This document shows, piece by piece, positions 17,007 to 25,717 of a stretch of DNA of 64,000 bases. Where the stretch lies: NCBI GenBank assembly GCA_041743935.1, contig JBGTLU010000057.1:1-64000 (forward strand), read 5' to 3'. Within the stretch, counting starts at the first letter, position 1. Each line of letters opens with the position of its first letter. This DNA comes from JBGTLU01 sp041743935 (GTDB lineage Bacteria > Bacteroidota > Bacteroidia > Sphingobacteriales > Sphingobacteriaceae). A program made the position numbers and the translations under genes. The notes below the pieces were generated by a model. It was given only the letters and a program-made list of their open reading frames with translations, was not told where the DNA came from and did not search any database.

Positions 17007-17473
17007 TGCCAAGCATTTTATTTCAGAATCAGGCTGCTTCGTTTTCCTTAAAAAACAAAAATCTACTTAAACACTGGATTAAACAAAGCATCCAACATCA
17101 CAAAGCTCATTTGGGGGAATTGTGTTTCATTTTTTGTTTGGATGATTTTTTGTTGGATTTAAACCAAAAGTACCTACAACATCAAACCCTTACCGATATC
17201 ATCACTTTCGATTACTCTACTATCAATACAAAAAATATAAAAATAATTTCTGGTGATATTTTTATTAGTGTTGATAGAATCCAAGAAAATGCAAAGAAGT
17301 TTAATGTACCCTTTGAAGATGAACTACATCGTGTAATGATTCATGGGGTATTACACCTTTGCGGATTTAAGGATAAATCTAAATCGGATAAGCTTAAAAT
17401 GACCGAAAACGAAAATCTATGTTTATCAGAATTAGGCTTGTTGAAAAAGTCAGCAATTCCAAACAAATCTTAA
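17006..17473 (+). CDS. ybeY: endoribonuclease YbeY (16S rRNA maturation)
   Basis: YbeY is a metal-dependent RNase needed for 16S rRNA 3' end processing and ribosome quality control. The 155-residue protein carries HGVLHLCGFKD. H113 and H117 match the first two zinc-binding histidines; the third position (123) is Asp instead of the His of E. coli YbeY. As I recall, this replacement is common in Bacteroidota. The start ATG shares its A with the stop of the preceding gene (TAATG), indicating coupling. The end overlaps the convergent pirin gene by 4 bases. Confidence 0.9.
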   Translation: MPSILFQNQAASFSLKNKNLLKHWIKQSIQHHKAHLGELCFIFCLDDFLLDLNQKYLQHQTLTDIITFDYSTINTKNIKIISGDIFISVDRIQENAKKFNVPFEDELHRVMIHGVLHLCGFKDKSKSDKLKMTENENLCLSELGLLKKSAIPNKS

Positions 17474-18177
17474 TTCATCGGAACTTCGATTATAAGTATC
17501 TCTGAGTCTGTTTTTGTGGTAAATTCAAAAGAACTCGTATTGTAAATACCAATTGCGTCTCTATCCGTCAACTTGTTGTTTGCAATCTCAATTTCTCCAT
17601 TTAAAACAAAAAAATAAACACCATTACCCGTTTTGCGAATAGTATATTGCTCTTTAGTGTCTTTCTTAAATCTACCAATGGATATATAGGCATCCTGATT
17701 TATCCATAATGCATCACCTCCTTCTGGAGATACAATCAATTTAAATTGTTGTTCGCGGTCTACAGGCAAATAAGTTTTTTGCTCGTAACGTGGTGTTATG
17801 TTTACTTCCTTGGGAATTATCCATAATTGTAAAAACTTCACCTCATTTACCCTTGAATTGTTCATTTCGGAATGAGCTATACCACTACCGGCAGACATAA
17901 TTTGCACATCGTGTGTTTTTATAACTGCTTCTCTACCAGTTGAATCATTGTGGCGCAACTCTCCTTCTAAAGGGATAGATATGATTTCCATGTTATCATG
18001 TGAGTGTGTTCCAAACCCCATTCCTGCCGATACTGTATCGTCATTCAAAACTCGCAATAATCCAAAACTCATCTTGTTTGGATCATAATAACGAGAAAAA
18101 CTAAAAGAATGGTAACTTTTTAACCAGCCCAAGTTGGCGGTTCCTCGTTCGTTTGATTTGTGTAAAATAGTTTTCAT
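17470..18177 (-). CDS. pirin family protein, short YhhW/YhaK type
   Basis: This 235-residue cupin resembles the YhhW/YhaK branch. The ligand pattern is kept: H58 and H60 in GTHSHDNMEI, H102 and E104 in GIAHSE. The opening SNERGTANLGWLKSYHSFSF is typical of the branch. YhhW has quercetin 2,3-dioxygenase activity in vitro, but the physiological substrate is unknown. The gene stands alone, converging with ybeY. The following 272 bases (18178-18449) show no clear gene or promoter. Confidence 0.88.
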   Translation of the reverse strand: MKTILHKSNERGTANLGWLKSYHSFSFSRYYDPNKMSFGLLRVLNDDTVSAGMGFGTHSHDNMEIISIPLEGELRHNDSTGREAVIKTHDVQIMSAGSGIAHSEMNNSRVNEVKFLQLWIIPKEVNITPRYEQKTYLPVDREQQFKLIVSPEGGDALWINQDAYISIGRFKKDTKEQYTIRKTGNGVYFFVLNGEIEIANNKLTDRDAIGIYNTSSFEFTTKTDSEILIIEVPMN

Positions 18178-18449
18178 AATTCAAATTATTATTGATAACA
18201 TTAAATGTTTAAACATATAAACGGAAAAATGGTTTGCTACAAAAAAGTTACCAAACGCCAGAGGGATAAATACCTTGTTTCTAAATAAGTGTTTAAACTC
18301 ATATTGCTGATGTTCAGGTGTTTAAGTTGATGTAGTTCGCTTTAACTTTCATTTTATTCATAATATTTAACAATTTGTTAATCAAGTAATTCTAAAACCA
18401 ACTGGGTTACAAAATACGTAAGTACGGACGATAAATAACAACTTATTTT

Positions 18450-21400
18450 ATGAAAAAAACTTTACACTCCTACGTGAAAAGTACAAAATCCTTTGTGACG
18501 GCATTAGCCATTACACTGTTTTTGTACTCGTCAGCTGCCCAGGCGCAGGTGATATGGGCTGTTTCGGGTAACAACCTCATTTGGTTTAATGCCTCAACAC
18601 CCGGCACACTAATTAACAACCAACCCATTACCGGATTAGGTACGGGACAAACCATTGAAGGTTTGGACTTCAGACCCGCAACCGGTGAGCTCTTTTTATT
18701 TGCTTACAACAGAACATCGCAAGAAGGTCAACTCTATCGGGTTAATCGTTTAACCGGTGTATCAACTGCTGCTGGCGCACCGTTTTTATTGAATGCTGGA
18801 ACATCAGCTACTCTACGTTTCGGGTTCGATTTTAACCCAACCGTTGACAGAATCAGATTGGTTACTAATGAGGGTAAGAACTTCCGCTTAAATCCAATTA
18901 CTGGTGGTTTAGTTCAAGCTGATGGCGACTTAAAATATGCAACCGGCGACCCTAACTTTGGTACTGCACCAAAAATTTCTGCGGCAGCATATACCAACAG
19001 CTTTATTTCTGCAACCAGAACACAGCTTTTCGTTTTGGATGAATCTCTTAGAGCATTTGCATTTCAAAACCCACCTAATGATGGTGTTTTAAATACCCTT
19101 TCTACTTTAGATTTTATGCTAAATACTACAGACTTAACTGTAGATATGGATATTTGGACTAACCCAACAACAGGAGTAGAAACAGCCTTTTTGGCTGCCA
19201 ATCCTACTGGAGCTACAAACGATAACCTATATAGTGTAAACATACAAACAGGTGCTACAACCAATTTAGGTGCAATAGGTAGTGGATTACCGGTTCAGTT
19301 TATCTCTGCCAGAATTGTGAGAGACCTTCCGGCTATTACCGGAAAGTTGTTGTATGGTCGGTCTACCAACAACAATTTAATATCCTTTGATTCGGCTAAT
19401 CCAGGCTTTATTCGTACAGCCGTTCCTATTACCGGTATAACTACCGGAGAAACCGTAGTAGGAATGGATTTCAGACCATTAACCGGAGAACTTTGGGCAC
19501 TTGGCTACAACCGCAGCAACCAAATGGCATCTTTGTATACATTAAATCTTTCTACCGGTGCTGCAACGCTTCGTTCGCCTGCTCCGTTTATGCTCCCATT
19601 GGGAACCGGAGCAAACGAAAGAATTGGCTTTGATTTCAACCCAACTGTGGATAGAATCCGAGTAATTAGCACTAACGGCGCAAACTTCCGTTTAAATCCC
19701 AACAACGGACAAATTGCCGCTACCGATGGCCCTTTGAAATACAATACTGGCGATCCAAACTTTGGAGTTGCCCCAAGAGCTGGCACTGGTGGTTATACCA
19801 ATAGCTACATTGCATCTACTGCAACTACATTATATGATATCGACATAAACTTAAACATATTGGCCATTCAAACCCCTCCAAACGATGGCGGTTTGCAAAC
19901 TCTTGGTCCACTAGGTATTACCATAAATTCACCTGCGAATGTAGATTTTGACATCGATTTTGATTCTGCAAGTGGAATGAATATCGCTTATCTAAATGCT
20001 AATTCAGGACCAAATGCTTTTAGTAAATTGTATACCGTAAACTTAACTACCGGTGCTGCAACAGAAGTAGGCAGTATTGGCTTAAGAGTTGATGTAAGTA
20101 ACATAACTACATTTATAGACAGAACTTTACCCGCAAATGTGGGTCAGTTGGCCTATGGTTTAATTACAAATAATCGTTTGATTTCCTTTGATTTAGATAA
20201 TCCGAGTGTTATTCGTACAGAAATTCCTTTAGCGGGTATACCAGCTGGTCAAACCATCGAAGGAATGGATTATCGCCCACAAACCGGAGAGTTATATGCT
20301 TTCGGTTATAACAGAACAAATCAAACCGGACAATTATTTATTATCAATCCATCTACAGGAAACCTAACTCCTGTATCGCCAAATACCTTTTCTGTACTAC
20401 TTGGTACCGGCGCCGATGTTAGAATTGGCTTCGATTTTAACCCAACTGTCGATAGAATTCGTTTAGTAAGTAACAATGGACGAAACTACCGCTTAAACCC
20501 AATTACCGGCGGCTTAGTACAAGAAGATGGAATGCTAAGTTATAATAGCGGAGATGCTAATTTTGGAACACCTGCTCGTATTGGCGCCGTAGGATATACC
20601 AACAGTTACATTGCATCAACAGCCACTGCATTATATGATATTGATGAAGACCTAAATATATTGGCATTACAAACCCCGCCAAACGACGGTGGTTTAAATA
20701 CCATTGGTTCACTGGGTATTACTATTAACAAATCAGTTGGATACGATGCTGATATTACTAATAAAAATGGCGCTAACACCTTCTTTTTAGTAGCAGCAAA
20801 CGGTAGTGCTACCGTATCGTCACTATATACTGTAAATCTTACTACTGGTGCAGCTACTTTAGTTACTAGAATTGGTAATGGTAGTGCAATAAGAAAAGTT
20901 ACCGCTTTAATAGAACGTAACGTTCCGGAAGCTTTGGTTGGTAATTTGGTATATGGCGTAACCTCCAACAACAATTTAATTACGTTTGATAGTCAGAACC
21001 CAGGCATTATCCGAACTGCCACTCCAATTACAGGAATAGTATCCGGACAAATTCTCGAGGGTGCAGATTTCAGACCAGCCACCGGAGAACTTTGGGCATT
21101 TGGTTACAACAGAACCTTACAAGAAGGTCGATTGTATATCATTGACTTAGCTACCGGAGTTGCAACCCCACAGGGTCCAACAAACTTTGTTGTAGCTTTG
21201 GGTTCTGATGCCAATATGCGTATTGGATTTGACTTTAATCCAACCGTAGATAGAATCCGATTAGTAAGCTCTAATCGTGCAAACTTCCGTTTAAATCCAA
21301 TTACAGGCGGTGTAGTTGCTTCTGATGGTCCATTAGGATATGCATCAGGAGACGCAAACTCAGCAAGCTCACCAAGAGTTGGCGCTGGAGCTTATACCAA

Positions 21401-23636
21401 TAGCTTAATTGCCGCTACTAACACTTCTTTGTTTGTAATTGACGAAGGATTAAACATCATGGCTTTTCAAAATCCACCAAATGATGGTATTCTAAATACA
21501 GTTGGCGGATTAGGAATAACTTTAAATGCTACTGCCGGATATGATTTCGATATATTCTTTGATTCTAACTCTGGTTCGAACATTGGGGTTGTCGCTGCTG
21601 CTGATGCAGGCGGTATGCTTGGAAACTTCCACGAATTATACACTATTAACTTAAGTAACGGTTCTTTAACCAAAGTAGGTAAAATAGGCGGAGGTTTATC
21701 TGTAAGAAAAATATCAAACTTCATTAATAGAGTTGCTCCTCTTGCATTAGAGGGAGAGTTGATGTATGGATTAACTTCTGGTAATCAATTAATTACGTTT
21801 GATAGTGAAAAACCTGAATTTGTACGTTCTGCTGTTCCAGTCACTGGTATTATGGCAGGTCATACTTTAGAAGGATTAGATTCTCGTCCTGCTACTGGTG
21901 AGTTATTTGCCTTCAGTTATAACCGCACTACACAAGAAGGACGTTTGTACACAGTGAATCCAAGTACAGGAGTTGCCACAGCCTTAGGGCCTGGTGCTTT
22001 TGGTGTTGCTTTAGGTACTGCAGCTACTGTAAGAATTGGCTTTGATTTCAACCCTACGGTAGACAGAATTCGCTTGGTAAGTACAACCGGTGCTAATTTC
22101 AGATTGAACCCAATCACAGGTGGATTAGTTCAAGCGGATGGATCTTTATCTTATAACACAGGCGATGCAAATAATGGTACCCCTGCACGAATTGGTGCAG
22201 TAGGATATACCAATAGCTACATTGCTTCAACATCTACATCATTATTTGATATTGATGAGAATTTGAATATTCTAGCATTTCAAAACCCACCAAATAATGG
22301 TGGCTTAAATACAGTTGGTTCTTTGGGAATTACCATTAATCCTGCTGCTGGTTACGATTTAGATGTAGCTTATGATTGGGTAGAGTGTGTAAACATTGCC
22401 TACTTAGCTGCTGCAACCGGATCGTCAAATGCTCATAACTTATACCGTGTAAACACTGCAAGTGGCGCTACCACATTGGTTGGCGCAATTGGTGGAGCAT
22501 TATCAGTTCGTAAAATAACTGCTTTCATAGACCGTACGGTTCCACAAAATATTAGTGGTCAGTTAGTTTATGGCGTTACTACAAACAATAATTTAGTAAC
22601 ATTTGCTACCGGAAATCCAAGAATTATTAGAACCGCTACTCCAATTACAGGTGTTGCTGCTGGTCAGGTATTAGTTGGATTAGACGTTAGGCCTAATAAC
22701 ATGCAACTATTCGGATTTGGATACAATGCAACAAACGGTACTGGTAGAATTTACACCATTAACCCCACTACAGCTGCTGCTACTCCTGTTGGATCAGCAG
22801 ATATTATGGTTGATTTAGGAACAGGCCCTGTAACGTTTGACTTTAACCCTACAGTGGATAGAATTCGTTTAATGGGAACTAACGGTAAAAACTTCCGTTT
22901 GCATCCAGATTTAGGAACTCTTGTAGCTACTGATGGAAATTTAGCTTATGCCATGACAGATCCAAACAATGGGCAAACACCAAGAATTGTAACTGGTGCT
23001 TATACTCGTAGTTTCGGAGGATCTGGCAACACACGTTTATTGGTGTATGACGGAAACTTAAATATCCTTGCTTTCCAAAATCCACCAAACAATGGTACAT
23101 TAAATACCGTTGGCCCAAGCGGACTAGTATTGAACGGCGCAGACATGACTGCTAGATTAGATATTTATTACGATGCTGCGAACGCAACAGATACGGCATT
23201 CTTTGCTGCAAACACAGTAGGAAGTGGAACTTTTGATAATTTGTACAAAATGAATTTAGAAAATGGTTCAACTACACTGATTTCTGTTATAGGTAATGGT
23301 ATAGCATTAAGAAACATAACGATTGCAGTTGATGCGCCAGTAACATCTGTGCGTACCACAGAAGCATCTAGAATTGGTAAATTAATGCCAGTATTCCCGA
23401 ATCCTATTGTTGATGTATCTACTGTTCGCGTAAGCTTAGCCGAAGCTTCTAACGCTCGTATTTCATTAATGGATATGTTGGGCAAAGAGGTACTACTAGT
23501 TTCAGATAATAAATTATCAGCTGGTGAACATCAATTTAAAATTGATGCCACTAATTTGAATAATGGCATTTACTTCTTACAGTTAATGATTGACGGCGTT
23601 CCTGCTGCAAACACAAGAATTGTAATCAGTAAATAA
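18450..23636 (+). CDS. secreted DUF4394 six-repeat protein with T9SS sorting domain
   Basis: This 1728-residue protein has an N-terminal signal peptide ending near SSAAQAQ, then six tandem DUF4394-type units of about 265-270 residues. Each unit contains a version of FDFNPTVDRIRLV followed by FRLNPITGG and a later NPPNDG motif. The last ~85 residues (from MPVFPNPIVDVSTVRVS to NTRIVISK) form a type A T9SS C-terminal sorting domain, so it should cross the outer membrane and be attached or released. The repeats probably form beta-propeller-like folds. The ligand is unknown. A strong terminator follows 24 bases after the stop. Confidence 0.88.
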   Translation: MKKTLHSYVKSTKSFVTALAITLFLYSSAAQAQVIWAVSGNNLIWFNASTPGTLINNQPITGLGTGQTIEGLDFRPATGELFLFAYNRTSQEGQLYRVNRLTGVSTAAGAPFLLNAGTSATLRFGFDFNPTVDRIRLVTNEGKNFRLNPITGGLVQADGDLKYATGDPNFGTAPKISAAAYTNSFISATRTQLFVLDESLRAFAFQNPPNDGVLNTLSTLDFMLNTTDLTVDMDIWTNPTTGVETAFLAANPTGATNDNLYSVNIQTGATTNLGAIGSGLPVQFISARIVRDLPAITGKLLYGRSTNNNLISFDSANPGFIRTAVPITGITTGETVVGMDFRPLTGELWALGYNRSNQMASLYTLNLSTGAATLRSPAPFMLPLGTGANERIGFDFNPTVDRIRVISTNGANFRLNPNNGQIAATDGPLKYNTGDPNFGVAPRAGTGGYTNSYIASTATTLYDIDINLNILAIQTPPNDGGLQTLGPLGITINSPANVDFDIDFDSASGMNIAYLNANSGPNAFSKLYTVNLTTGAATEVGSIGLRVDVSNITTFIDRTLPANVGQLAYGLITNNRLISFDLDNPSVIRTEIPLAGIPAGQTIEGMDYRPQTGELYAFGYNRTNQTGQLFIINPSTGNLTPVSPNTFSVLLGTGADVRIGFDFNPTVDRIRLVSNNGRNYRLNPITGGLVQEDGMLSYNSGDANFGTPARIGAVGYTNSYIASTATALYDIDEDLNILALQTPPNDGGLNTIGSLGITINKSVGYDADITNKNGANTFFLVAANGSATVSSLYTVNLTTGAATLVTRIGNGSAIRKVTALIERNVPEALVGNLVYGVTSNNNLITFDSQNPGIIRTATPITGIVSGQILEGADFRPATGELWAFGYNRTLQEGRLYIIDLATGVATPQGPTNFVVALGSDANMRIGFDFNPTVDRIRLVSSNRANFRLNPITGGVVASDGPLGYASGDANSASSPRVGAGAYTNSLIAATNTSLFVIDEGLNIMAFQNPPNDGILNTVGGLGITLNATAGYDFDIFFDSNSGSNIGVVAAADAGGMLGNFHELYTINLSNGSLTKVGKIGGGLSVRKISNFINRVAPLALEGELMYGLTSGNQLITFDSEKPEFVRSAVPVTGIMAGHTLEGLDSRPATGELFAFSYNRTTQEGRLYTVNPSTGVATALGPGAFGVALGTAATVRIGFDFNPTVDRIRLVSTTGANFRLNPITGGLVQADGSLSYNTGDANNGTPARIGAVGYTNSYIASTSTSLFDIDENLNILAFQNPPNNGGLNTVGSLGITINPAAGYDLDVAYDWVECVNIAYLAAATGSSNAHNLYRVNTASGATTLVGAIGGALSVRKITAFIDRTVPQNISGQLVYGVTTNNNLVTFATGNPRIIRTATPITGVAAGQVLVGLDVRPNNMQLFGFGYNATNGTGRIYTINPTTAAATPVGSADIMVDLGTGPVTFDFNPTVDRIRLMGTNGKNFRLHPDLGTLVATDGNLAYAMTDPNNGQTPRIVTGAYTRSFGGSGNTRLLVYDGNLNILAFQNPPNNGTLNTVGPSGLVLNGADMTARLDIYYDAANATDTAFFAANTVGSGTFDNLYKMNLENGSTTLISVIGNGIALRNITIAVDAPVTSVRTTEASRIGKLMPVFPNPIVDVSTVRVSLAEASNARISLMDMLGKEVLLVSDNKLSAGEHQFKIDATNLNNGIYFLQLMIDGVPAANTRIVISK
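18546..23330 (+). repeat. six ~800-bp tandem coding repeats (DUF4394 units)
   Basis: The segment encoding FDFNPTVDRIR recurs near 18829, 19628, 20432, 21226, 22041 and 22840, a period of about 800 bases. Units 2-5 are the most alike, and the sixth diverges (LHPDLGTLV instead of LNPITGG). The nucleotide repeats have drifted, so this is an old or diversifying array, but unequal recombination could still change the unit number. Confidence 0.85.
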
Positions 23637-23660
23637 TTGGGCTTTAGCGCTCTCTCAAAA

Positions 23661-23697
23661 AGAAGCCCCGACTTAATCGTCGGGGCTTCTTTTTTTT
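23661..23697 (+). terminator. intrinsic terminator after the six-repeat gene
   Basis: AGAAGCCCCGAC (23661-23672) pairs perfectly with GTCGGGGCTTCT (23679-23690) around a 6-base loop, followed by a T run to 23697. The first parS-like site begins immediately after. Confidence 0.92.
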
Positions 23698-23713
23698 GGT
23701 TCCACGTGAAACA
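23698..23713. promoter_or_regulatory. parS-like ParB-binding site 1
   Basis: GGTTCCACGTGAAACA matches the bacterial parS consensus TGTTNCACGTGAAACA at 14 of the 15 specified positions. It has the CACGTG centre and both GTT/AAC flanks. The only deviation is the first base. It shares 18 identical bases (GTTCCACGTGAAACAAAA) with site 2. Confidence 0.8.
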
Positions 23714-23736
23714 AAAGATAGATATGTGCTATTTGT

Positions 23737-23744
23737 TACCTTTG
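23737..23744 (+). promoter_or_regulatory. candidate -7 promoter element of mnmG
   Basis: TACCTTTG fits the Bacteroidota -7 consensus TAnnTTTG and would place the transcript start inside the second parS-like site, a few bases before mnmG. No TTG is found at the usual ~20-base distance upstream, so this is a moderate call. Confidence 0.45.
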
Positions 23745-23748
23745 TATT

Positions 23749-23764
23749 CGTTCCACGTGAAACA
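23749..23764. promoter_or_regulatory. parS-like ParB-binding site 2
   Basis: CGTTCCACGTGAAACA again differs from TGTTNCACGTGAAACA only at the first base. It lies 51 bases from site 1 and ends 4 bases before the mnmG ATG, so bound ParB could affect mnmG expression. Confidence 0.8.
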
Positions 23765-23767
23765 AAA

Positions 23768-25630
23768 ATGTTTAAAGAATACGATGTTATAGTAGTTGGT
23801 GCAGGGCACGCGGGTTGTGAAGCTGCTGCTTCGGCAGCTAATATGGGCTCTAGTGTATTGCTCATTACCATGAACATGCAAACCATTGCCCAAATGTCTT
23901 GTAATCCAGCAATGGGTGGTGTGGCAAAGGGTCAAATAGTAAGAGAAATAGATGCATTGGGTGGATATTCTGGAATAGTTACAGATAAAAGCACCATCCA
24001 ATTCAGAATGCTCAACCGATCTAAAGGACCTGCAATGTGGAGTCCAAGAGCGCAGAATGATAGAATGAAATTTGCTGAAGAGTGGAGATTTAGACTAGAG
24101 AATACACCTAACGTTGATTTTTGGCAAGACATGGTGTCTTCAATACTAATTAAAAAAAATACAGCGTGTGGTGTTATAACATCCATGGGTATTGAAATAA
24201 AATCAAAAGCAGTAATTGTAACAAGTGGTACTTTTCTTAATGGGGTTATACACATTGGTGAGAAAAAATTTGGGGGCGGCAGAACAGGTGAAAAAGCTGC
24301 TACTGGAATAACCGAACAATTAGTTGAGCTTGGGTTTGAGGCCGGTAGAATGAAAACTGGAACACCACCAAGGATAGATGGAAGAAGCTTAAACTATGCC
24401 CTTATGGAAGAACAAAAGGGTGATGAGGAAGGTGGTAGATTTTCCTATACTAACATAGAACTACCCAAAGAACAAAGAAGTTGCCATATTACGTATACTA
24501 ATCCTTCGGTACATGAAATACTTAAAGAGGGCTTTGAAAAATCTCCTATGTTCACAGGAAGAATTCAGGGACTTGGTCCAAGGTATTGCCCTTCTATTGA
24601 AGATAAAATAAACCGGTTCGCCGAAAGAACAAGACATCAAATATTTGTAGAACCTGAAGGATGGAATACGGTTGAGGTTTATATAAACGGATTTTCAACA
24701 TCTCTTCCGGAAGAAATACAGTATAAAGCATTACAAAAAATAGAGGGCTTTGAGAATGTCAAAATGTTCAGGCCGGGATATGCGATTGAATATGATTATT
24801 TTCCACCTATACAACTAAATCATACGCTTGAAACTAAATTGGTGCAAAATCTGTTTTTTGCAGGTCAAATAAATGGTACAACCGGTTATGAAGAAGCAGC
24901 ATGTCAAGGTCTTATGGCTGGCATTAATGCGCATCAAAAAATTACGGACAATAAAGAAATTATTCTCTCCAGAGATGAAGCATATATTGGTGTGTTAATA
25001 GATGATTTGATAACAAAGGGAACGGAAGAGCCGTATAGAATGTTTACTTCGAGAGCTGAGCACCGATTGCTTTTAAGACAAGACAATGCAGATATAAGAC
25101 TTAGCAAAATAGGTTTTGATCTTGGTTTAATTGACGAAACACGTATGCAAAACGTAAACTCTAAAATAGAAAAATCGGATAAACTAGTGGAATTTATAAA
25201 AAACTACAGTGTTGATCCGAATGAAATTAACCAATTATTAGAGGCTTCGGAAACCTCGTCAATAACACAAAAGGTAAAACTAGTTAGTATTTTAAATAGG
25301 CCTCAAATAAATATACTCGATTTAGTTGACCGAATTAAAAAGCTGTATGAACACTGTCAAAATTTAACTAAAGAAACAATTGAACAAGCTGAGATTAAAA
25401 TTAAATACGAAAGCTATTTTTTAAAAGAATTAGAGATGGTAAATAAAATGCATCGCATGGAAGAAAAAATAATATATCCGAATTTTGACTACAGCAAGCT
25501 TACCTCATTATCTAATGAAGCTCGAGAAAAATTAAAGAGAGTAAAACCTAGAACTTTGGGGCAAGCTTCAAGAATATCTGGAGTTTCTCCTGCCGATGTG
25601 TCCATTTTACTTGTTCATTTAACTAAATAA
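23768..25630 (+). CDS. mnmG: tRNA uridine 5-carboxymethylaminomethyl synthesis enzyme MnmG (GidA)
   Basis: With MnmE, this FAD enzyme modifies U34 in the anticodon of several tRNAs. The start chosen is the ATG at 23768 (MFKEYDVIVVGAGHAG), giving 620 residues, the family's usual length; the in-frame extension to 23696 only translates the two parS sites as VPRETK and is rejected. The dinucleotide-binding GAGHAGCEAA, the GTFLNG block, RTGRTPPR-like KTGTPPRIDGR and the C-terminal GVSPADVSILLVHL are intact. In many bacteria mnmG lies near the replication origin, which agrees with the parS sites. Confidence 0.96.
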   Translation: MFKEYDVIVVGAGHAGCEAAASAANMGSSVLLITMNMQTIAQMSCNPAMGGVAKGQIVREIDALGGYSGIVTDKSTIQFRMLNRSKGPAMWSPRAQNDRMKFAEEWRFRLENTPNVDFWQDMVSSILIKKNTACGVITSMGIEIKSKAVIVTSGTFLNGVIHIGEKKFGGGRTGEKAATGITEQLVELGFEAGRMKTGTPPRIDGRSLNYALMEEQKGDEEGGRFSYTNIELPKEQRSCHITYTNPSVHEILKEGFEKSPMFTGRIQGLGPRYCPSIEDKINRFAERTRHQIFVEPEGWNTVEVYINGFSTSLPEEIQYKALQKIEGFENVKMFRPGYAIEYDYFPPIQLNHTLETKLVQNLFFAGQINGTTGYEEAACQGLMAGINAHQKITDNKEIILSRDEAYIGVLIDDLITKGTEEPYRMFTSRAEHRLLLRQDNADIRLSKIGFDLGLIDETRMQNVNSKIEKSDKLVEFIKNYSVDPNEINQLLEASETSSITQKVKLVSILNRPQINILDLVDRIKKLYEHCQNLTKETIEQAEIKIKYESYFLKELEMVNKMHRMEEKIIYPNFDYSKLTSLSNEAREKLKRVKPRTLGQASRISGVSPADVSILLVHLTK

Positions 25631-25717
25631 TTGATTTACAATATATTAATTACATTTTAGACCCTAAATAAATTGCGTTATTTTTAGCCCATTAGAGCCA
25701 CTTTTACAAATTGTCCA

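Noticed and set aside
18546..23330. CRISPR or satellite-like array
   Set aside because: The repeats are ~800 bp and in one coding frame; they are protein domain repeats.
23696..23767. N-terminal extension of MnmG translating as repeated VPRETK
   Set aside because: It is the two parS-like sites read in frame; the family start MFKEYDVIVVGAGHAG fits the ATG at 23768.
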